Assembly: GCA_013368375.1 (NCBI GenBank)
Contig: JAACJP010000004.1
Coordinates: 682,001 to 746,000 of the forward strand
Direction of reading: 5' to 3'
Source: Tricholomella constricta
Lineage: Eukaryota > Basidiomycota > Agaricomycetes > Agaricales > Lyophyllaceae
Length of the DNA: 64,000 nt
The translations under genes were made by a program, and so were the position numbers. The notes under the pieces were generated by a model. It did no database searches. It was not told the origin of the DNA and worked only from the letters and a program-made list of their open reading frames with translations. Shown here piece by piece: positions 57,370 through 64,000 of the stretch. How positions within the stretch are numbered: position 1 is the first letter of the stretch; every line of letters begins with the position of its first letter.

Positions 57370-59035
57370 ATGTTTGCTCCTCTTTTACTCGACCGGTATT
57401 TCAAACCCGATCTCCGAGTCCCGAGTTCCGCTTCTTCGGTGACCACACGTTTTATGTTCTTCGATGCCAGAGCTGCTCTTCGCCGACCCCTTCACATTAT
57501 GACAAGGCGCACTCACTCTGCCTCTCCGATTCCAAGGGCACCCAAACGAGCCCGTATTGACCATCTTACCTCCAAAGATTTCAAAAATGGAGTCTTTCTG
57601 GCACCGATGGTCCGTTCTGGTGCTTGTACGTTCGCACCCTGCTTATTTTGCTCCCTTTTGTCTAAGATAAATCATTCTGTCAGTGCCTACGAGGCTTTTC
57701 GCCTTGAAGCATGGAGCAACGATGGTCTGGGGCCCAGAAATGGTTGACAAAGCGATCCTACATGCAGAAAGAGTGGTTGATCGTCAGTATGAGTCGCCTT
57801 CTACCTATGTTTCTCTCGCTCACGGATTCTTCATAAATTGCAGCCACAACTGGTGTAATCTCCTATAACGGCAAATCCAGAGCAATGTTCACCACCCACC
57901 CGATCGAAAAACCGTACCTGATATACCAAATTGGCTCTGCAGATCCTGATCTCGCCGTCCAGGCTGCAAAGACCGTAATGCAAGACGTCTCTGGGATCGA
58001 TCTCAACTGCGGTTGCCCAAAGCCCTTCTCGACTCACTCAGGAATGGGCGCTGCTCTTCTCACCAATCCTGACCTGCTATGTTCCATACTGGAAGCTCTG
58101 CGGAGAGAGATGCCGCCAGAGATCACGGTGTCGGCCAAGATCCGGCTGCTGCCTTCACAGGAGGACACTTTGAAGCTTGTGGAGCGCGTCGTCAATACCG
58201 GCATCAGTGCGTTGACGGTACATTGCAGGACGAGGAACATGAGGGACAAAGATCGCGCTACTATCGAGCGTCTGCGGGAAATTGTGACGTTTGTGGAGGG
58301 CATGGGGAAGGGGATTGCGGTCATTGAGAATGGCGACTGCCTCGGGTGGAACGACGCTCAGCGAGTCAGGGACGTAACAGGTATTTCATCGGATATACTA
58401 CTGACGTTTGGGAAGGCGGCAACTGACGTGGGACCTAGGAGCGCATTCTGTTATGATTGCACGAGCTGCCGAGTCCAACCCATCCTGCTTCTCACCGACA
58501 CCTTTACAAGACGTTGAGCGAACATTAGTTCCGTCATACCTTCGTTTAGTATGGCCGTTTACCGTTATTTTATATTTTACGCTGACGAATTACACTTCAG
58601 GCGAGGTACTTCGATCATAACTGGGGTCTCACCAAATTCTGTGTCGCGCAATTCAAAGGCCGGCACGTCGCCGTCAAGAAGACTGAGGCCACGGCCATGC
58701 GACAGACACTCGCCCAAGCCAAAGATTTCCCTGGCATGGACGATATAGTCGGACCATGGACTGGCAAAGACGAGTTTGACGAGATCGTCCGAGCGATCGA
58801 GGCGAACCCGCCGCGTGAGCATCGTCTAATTGCTTCTTCTGCTCCCGCAATCGAGCCGCCGGTGGAGAGTGGAGCGCCAGAAACCACCCCGCCTGGAACT
58901 CAGAACCCTGAACCACCTGGGTCTGGGGCTCCTTTATTGCCCAATCTGTATCGGACGGCTGTTCCTGCGATGGTGACTGGGCACGACGCGACGACACCTA
59001 CGCCTGGTGGTGGTGTCACAGTGGCTGCAATGTAG
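57370..59035 (+). CDS. tRNA-dihydrouridine synthase 2 (Dus2/Smm1-type)
   Basis: Exons 57370-57625, 57684-57782, 57844-58380, 58439-58548 and 58601-59035 encode 478 residues. The FMN enzyme reduces uridine 20 in the tRNA D-loop with NADPH. Visible motifs: FLAPMVRSGALPTRLFALKH near the start of the TIM barrel, VISYNGKSRAMFTTHP, IYQIGSADPDLAVQAA, DLNCGCPKPFSTHSGMGAAL with the catalytic Cys, VSAKIRLLP, ALTVHCRTRNMRDKD, IENGDC, and GAHSVMIARAAESNPS. A basic N-terminal extension (about 40 residues with RRTHSASP) may be a mitochondrial or nuclear signal; an internal ATG at 57499 could start a shorter form. The C-terminus is a Pro-rich tail of about 60 residues rather than the dsRNA-binding domain of animal Dus2. 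It begins 108 bp after the Raptor stop on the same strand. Confidence 0.9.
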
Positions 59036-59242
59036 GAAATCGGATAACGCTGATTGTGTTTTATATGTGCCCTTTGTACTGCATCGACCGCGTAGACACT
59101 AGACTCGAAGGAATATTGACTAATACCAGGAGATTCACGCTGCCCAGTTTTGATTCCACATCTACTTCAAAAAGGGATCCTTTGGCGTGTATGTCCTGCA
59201 TTGTAAACAGATTTACATTTTCCTGTAGATAGAGCTCCTTCG

Positions 59243-62200
59243 CTACGACTCCGAGTTTGCGTCTGCCTCAATATCCACAAGTTCCCTTCCCTCTTCAACC
59301 ATTTCCCCGTTCTTGCACCCAATAGACTTAACGACGCCCGCGACGTTGGCTCTGAGCACAGTCTCTGTTTTCATACTCTCCAAAACAACAACAGCTTGAC
59401 CCTCCTCGACGCGATCACCAACCTTGACGCGCACCTCCACGACCAAACTGGGCATGGGCGCCTTCAATCCGCCTTTTGCTGCGCTCAAGACGTCTCCTCC
59501 CAGAGAGAGGAGCCAATTGGGCGACGAGACTACCAAGGTGGTTTTATGCCCACCAGCGAACACATGGAGGCGTTCCATTGTGTTGGGGTTAGTCGAGGCA
59601 GGGACATTTGGTGGTGGAGGCTGAGAAACAATTGTTGTGTTCAAAGACTCCGCGCTGAGCGTCGTTGAGAGCGTTGTCGTAGAAGAGAGCTGAGCAGGGA
59701 CCGAAGGGAAGGTGGTGGTACCTGCAGAGGTGTTCACGGTGACATTGAAGTATCCAGGTGTGGTTGACACTACGCGGACTGTAACGGGCTCTTTGGAGAC
59801 ACTTTCAGTTTGCAGGGTGATGACTCGCTCGTATTTGTCTCCGCCGAAACGACGGGAAGTCAGTGATGTCCATGGCGAAGCGTTTCCGATTGTCGCAGGA
59901 CTGGTGTGGTCACGAAGCGCAACGAAGAGTGCAGCTTGAGCAAGCAATTCAGGTTTAGGCTCTTCAATAACGGGGAAGAGTTCATCAAAGTGTTTCTGTA
60001 AAGCAGGCGTCAATGCCAGAATTCCCTGAAGAAGATTGTCTTTCGCACTGGAATGAACCCCGTCTCAAGTTCCGCATTGATAAAGGAGGGATTTCCGGCC
60101 AGAGTCCTGAGGAATTCGACGTTGGTTGACACGCCTACAACATGGTATTCATCAAGGGCCTTGCGGAGCATCCGCAGAGCCTCAGTCCGATCCTTTCCAT
60201 GAACGACGACTTTGGCAATCATGGGATCATAGAACACTCCAATTTGGGAGCCTTGAGTGAATCCCTGCTCGATGCGCAAAGAGGGATTGATCACTGTCGA
60301 GTCGTGGGATGTGAGGGAAGGCGTGAGGTCAGATAGTGACGAAGTGGTCGTCTTGTTGCTGATGGGTGCGAACTCGGGTGCAAAGGTATGGGTTGGAGTC
60401 GGGGTGGACAAATAGAGCAAAGGACCAGAATCGGGAAGGAAATTATTTCTGGGATTTTCAGCATAAATGCGCGCCTCAAAGGAGTGGCCGACAAGGGGAA
60501 TCGAGGCCTGGGCGAGCGGAAGAGGGTTTCCAGCGGCCACCTGCAGCAATGTAAATAGCATGAAAGGAGTGTGATGATCCTATGCTGACCTCTAATTGCC
60601 AATCGACCAAGTCCAAACCAGTTACCATCTCGGTCACTGGATGCTCAACTTGTAACCTTGTATTCCTGTTGCAGAGTTTAACCTGTCAAAGGCACGTTTC
60701 CTAATACAATGAACACACTTACATCTCCATGAAGTAGAACTTCGCCGTGTCATTGTCAAAAATGAATTCAACCGTGCCAGCGCCAACATAGTTGACAGCT
60801 TTCGCTGCCGCAATAGCCTTCGAACTGAGATCTGCGCGAAGCTCGGGAGTCAATCCTGGTGCGGGCGCCTGCCGATACAGCAATGAGAGAAAATCAGGAC
60901 TGATAAACTCCTCGTGACATACCTCCTCGATGATCTTCTGGTTTCTTCTCTGCACGGAACAGTCGCGTTCCCAAAGGCTGACCACGTTTCCAAGTGTATC
61001 TGCGAAGACCTGAACTTCAACATGCCTTGGGCGTTCGATGTACTTTTCTATCAGCACGGTATCATTGCCGAAGGCCTTCAACGACTCGCGTTGTGCCGAA
61101 GAGAGTGCTTCTTGGAAGGCTGCTTCTGATGACTCGGTCACAATACGCATCCCTTTTCCTCCGCCACCGTGAATGGCTTTGATTAAGACAGGAAATCCTA
61201 CAGAACGTGGTAAGTTGTCTCCTCGCCATACGATTCAATGCGAGCATTACCTATTTCCTGAGCTTGCCCATAGAGGTAATTGGGATCTTGGTTATCTCCG
61301 TGATAGCCTGGAACACACGGCACTCCAGCAGCTGAGAGAGTATTTAGAAATTAACGCTATTACAACTCTTGAGAAGTAATACCTGACATGATGTTCTTCG
61401 ATTCACTGAAGGCATTTTAGCTATGAAAAAGATAAAAAGACATTCCCACATACCTCTTAGAACCCATGCTGACAATTGCACTTGCAGGGGGGCCGATAAA
61501 TACGATACCTTCCTGCGCAAGCTTCTCTGAGAACGTAGCATTCTCACTGAGAAACCCATATCTGCAGTCTGCGAGTCAGTGCGTACAGTTTTTAAGTGAG
61601 AGATACTGCTCATACCCAGGATGTACAGCCTGGTAAATATCGTCTAAGTCCGCAGTCAGTCATAGTATTATTCAACGCGTACCTGTGCACCACTGCGATG
61701 ACAAACTTCAATGATTTTGTCCATTCGTAGCTACAAAAGTTCAATATGCGCGTCACAAAGTTGTCCAAGCGGCGTTACTGACATAGCTTTCGGCGGACTG
61801 AGCAGGGCCTATGCAGTAAGCCTCGTCCGCCTGAACAACAGTTAATACGCGTTCGAAGGGCTTGTGAGAATAACGTACGAGTTTAACATGCAAAGCATCT
61901 TTATCCACCTCGCTATAAACTGCAACAGTCCTAATTCCTAGCTTCTTGGCAGTCCGGATGACACGGCATGCGATCTCGCCTCTACAGCAAAGTTAGTTTG
62001 CGTGGCGCTGTGGCAAGGAGAATTCCACGAACCTGTTGGCAATGAGTATCTTATTGAAGTGTGGCTTCCGCGAAGTAGGCGCGTTTCCTTGAGGCGGATA
62101 TAAATCGAGGCTTCAACCAGCAGGCTACAACTTATGACACTCACCAACTGCTCCTGAAGCATAACCACGGCGAGGAACACTAAGTGAGTTTGTGATCGAG

Positions 62201-62364
62201 GCCGTAGATATCCTGGCATGTGTATGAAGTGCTCTTGGAAGTACTCTGGACGCAGAGGCTGCCGGCCGGGTCGGCTTTATACGAGCGGGACTGCTAGAAA
62301 CGCCAGAGAGCCGTACGAGGGCGTTTGGGAGGTGTCTAGATGCTGTGCGGTTGGTGGGGATCAT
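59243..62364 (-). CDS. 3-methylcrotonyl-CoA carboxylase alpha subunit (biotin carboxylase/BCCP)
   Basis: Fourteen exons on the minus strand (62364-62145, 62087-62033, 61981-61879, 61830-61783, 61730-61683, 61629-61616, 61561-61454, 61405-61383, 61331-61251, 61197-60923, 60868-60723, 60665-60590, 60540-60049, 59995-59243) sum to 2442 nt, 813 residues. It carries out the ATP-dependent carboxylation of biotin in mitochondrial leucine breakdown; the beta subunit is not in this window. Residues 1-70 look like a mitochondrial presequence (many R, S, A; ..SVPRRGYAS). Then come the biotin carboxylase motifs: [42 protein letters not shown] (ATP-grasp loop, about 244-249), [53 protein letters not shown] and FDPMIAKV-type [12 protein letters not shown]. 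The C-terminal biotinyl domain has ESMKTE with Lys at about 772. The CoA-acceptor type is inferred from the overall length and arrangement; propionyl-CoA carboxylase alpha is the alternative, but fungi rarely have it. Confidence 0.88.
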
Positions 62365-62651
62365 GGTATAGTTTCTTCACCTCCAGAGTCGCGAAAAGAT
62401 GGGAAAAACGCGCAAGGATGGAAAGAAAACTCGGAAGGAACTGACGGTAGCTCCGAGTCGCCAATTCTGAGATCCGGATCACTTGATCTGGGGTAACAAA
62501 CCATGTGACCGACGCGACGTCGATTATTAATGACCCTTCATTCGTCTCGGACTGAACACAGACGCGCCCTGTGACAGCCAGGGCACGTCCTGGAAAAGGT
62601 TCGAAGGTAAATTTTACTCAAACCCGATTACCGGGTTTCTCAGTGGTATTT

Positions 62652-63938
62652 CTACGGCAATTCCCTTCCATCATCATCGCGGACTTTTACGACAATCTTT
62701 TCTCCGCTAACCTTGTTATTCCTTAGCAAATCCAAACCCTGCTCTACTCTTTCCTTGAACGTGCCCTGATCCAGCAAGAGTACTCGATTGGGCTTGATAA
62801 CCCCATTTTCGAGCAATGATGGGACGATTTTTGTCATCAAGTTCTCCTTCAAGAACGTGTCCTATAACGACATCAATTAGTGCAGATAACATACCAAACG
62901 GCATCTGGACTCACCTCGAGGAATCTGAAGGTCCGTACTCCAATCAACTTGGTGGTTTTAGCAAAAGGCCCATTGTCTTTAGGAGGTTCCATTTTCATTT
63001 CGTCAACGTGTTTCGCCGTAAGCGTATTTCCCTTCTTGAAAGGCAGCAGGAACGCGACTTTTCCAGTCGGGCTGATGACTTTGGCAAGAGTATCCAAGGT
63101 AGTGTCTGTGGAAATACAGTCCACGGATAAGGGCACCTTGCCACTGCCCCCTACAGCCTTCGCAATGTCGCTCGTAAGACCAGGGCTGTTGTAATCAAAA
63201 GTGTCTGTTGCACCAAGGGATCGGAGGAACGCATGGTGTTTTGGGGAAGCGGTGGCCAGGATCTTCTTGTACCCTGCAGCATGGAGAAGTTGAATAGAAT
63301 ACTGGCCTGCAGTTGATCCTGCACCGTATATAAGAATGGGAATAGACGCGTCCGAAGGGGTTGTCGCAGCTGGGAAACATGCGGGAACTGGCAGCCCAAG
63401 TTGATTAAATAAAGTGTAGAAGGCAGTGATCAAGTTGTCCGGAATTGTGACTGCCTCTTCAAGGGAAAGTGAGTCCGGAATCTTAACATCTCTTCGTAAG
63501 TATTGATGCAAGCAAGTTACAAGCACAGTGCAAGTACCTTTGAACAGACCACACGTGGCTGGACACTATATTCCTGCATCCCTTTGGAGCGCGATGAAAG
63601 GAAGGAAAAGGCAGTCACCTAGTAACATGGCATGGGCAGAAATATGTGAGGACTCGCCGGTGAGAGGGATGAAAACATGTGGAACCTACCCGGTCCCCAA
63701 CAGCGAGATCATTGACATCCGCCCCGAGTCGCGCCACAGTTCCCGAAGCATTGAAACCTAGTATACCTGGATAGTTTGATATAGTATACCCAAGGTCGGC
63801 CAGATAGGTATCGAAAGCGATCATCGAGGAATATTCGACCTTGAGGAGGACCTCCCCTTCTCCAGGCGCCTCGGTTGGAACCTGAATTGCATCGATTTTA
63901 CCGAGCTCGGTGGTGGCGATGGCTGTGTGAGTGGACAT
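62652..63938 (-). CDS. MDR-family oxidoreductase (quinone reductase/enoyl reductase-like)
   Basis: Exons 63938-63690, 63618-63538, 63481-62915 and 62861-62652 encode 368 residues. Medium-chain dehydrogenases/reductases use NAD(P)H on aldehydes, quinones or enoyl groups. Features: a GroES-like N-terminal domain (EVLLKVEYSSMIAFDTYLAD, YPGILGFNASGTVARLGADV, VGDRVTAF), then SLEEAVTIPDNLITAFYTLF, and the Rossmann segment ILIYGAGSTAGQYSIQLLHA with a GAGSTAG nucleotide loop, followed by LATASPKHHAFLRSLGATDT. The zinc ligands of true alcohol dehydrogenases are not visible, which favours the zinc-independent ToxD/enoyl-reductase-like branch common in basidiomycetes. Specific substrate unknown. It is transcribed toward the carboxylase gene, 287 bp upstream of that gene's start. 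Confidence 0.85.
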
Positions 63939-64000
63939 GAGAGGCTGACGCAGAACTGCTGTATGACATCCTTGAACTATCTGGCGCTTTTAAGTATGCG

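Noticed and set aside
1..64000. CRISPR arrays, bacterial operons or phage genes
   Set aside because: No regularly spaced repeats with unique spacers and no prokaryotic gene organisation; spliceosomal introns occur throughout.

Overview
The window reads as nuclear DNA of a filamentous basidiomycete, most likely an Agaricomycete. Genes are dense and broken by many short introns (about 48-70 nt, GT..AG, often with CTAAC/CTGAC-like branch sites). The gene set is eukaryotic and fungal: dynactin p150, Raptor, DASH subunit ASK1, the COG complex, a 20S proteasome alpha subunit, an F-box protein and a Galpha of basidiomycete type. All gene models were spliced by eye. For almost every gene the exon lengths sum to a multiple of three and the joined protein matches its family.

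Layout. 1-4.3 kb: the 3' end of an importin-9/Kap114 gene (+), an RS-rich nuclear protein (-) and an F-box protein (-). 4.3-9.7 kb: no convincing gene; it holds a duplicated A-B-B repeat array (7.5-9.0 kb). 9.7-12.7 kb: COG8 (-) divergent from an unrecognised conserved-looking gene (+). 14.3-17.4 kb: a single-pass membrane protein with a long DKGQ/KGQG repeat region (-). 19.1-21.7 kb: a divergent Galpha (+). 22.3-24.2 kb: RidA/Mmf1-type protein (+) convergent with proteasome alpha-5 (-). 24.4-30.3 kb: an apparently complete two-gene CACTA-like transposon with matching ends and a 3-bp target duplication. 30.4-31.8 kb: inositol monophosphatase (+).

32.7-44.1 kb is a carbohydrate block: an MFS sugar transporter (+), a secreted DUF5695-type protein (-), a secreted GH51 alpha-L-arabinofuranosidase (+) and a GDSL/CE16-like esterase (+) that carries an apparent frameshift. 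Together they could release and import sugars from plant cell wall arabinan or arabinoxylan; co-regulation is inferred, not shown.

44.3-64 kb returns to housekeeping genes: DASH ASK1 (+), an intron-containing tRNA-Ser(CGA) (-), dynactin p150Glued (-) sharing a 417-bp divergent promoter with TORC1 Raptor (+), tRNA dihydrouridine synthase 2 (+), the alpha subunit of 3-methylcrotonyl-CoA carboxylase (-) and an MDR zinc-type/quinone oxidoreductase (-).

The most interesting items are the intact CACTA-like element with its uncharacterised second gene, the Galpha in which the catalytic switch II glutamine is alanine, the sugar-use cluster, and the repeat structures at 7.5-9.0 and 15.6-16.6 kb.
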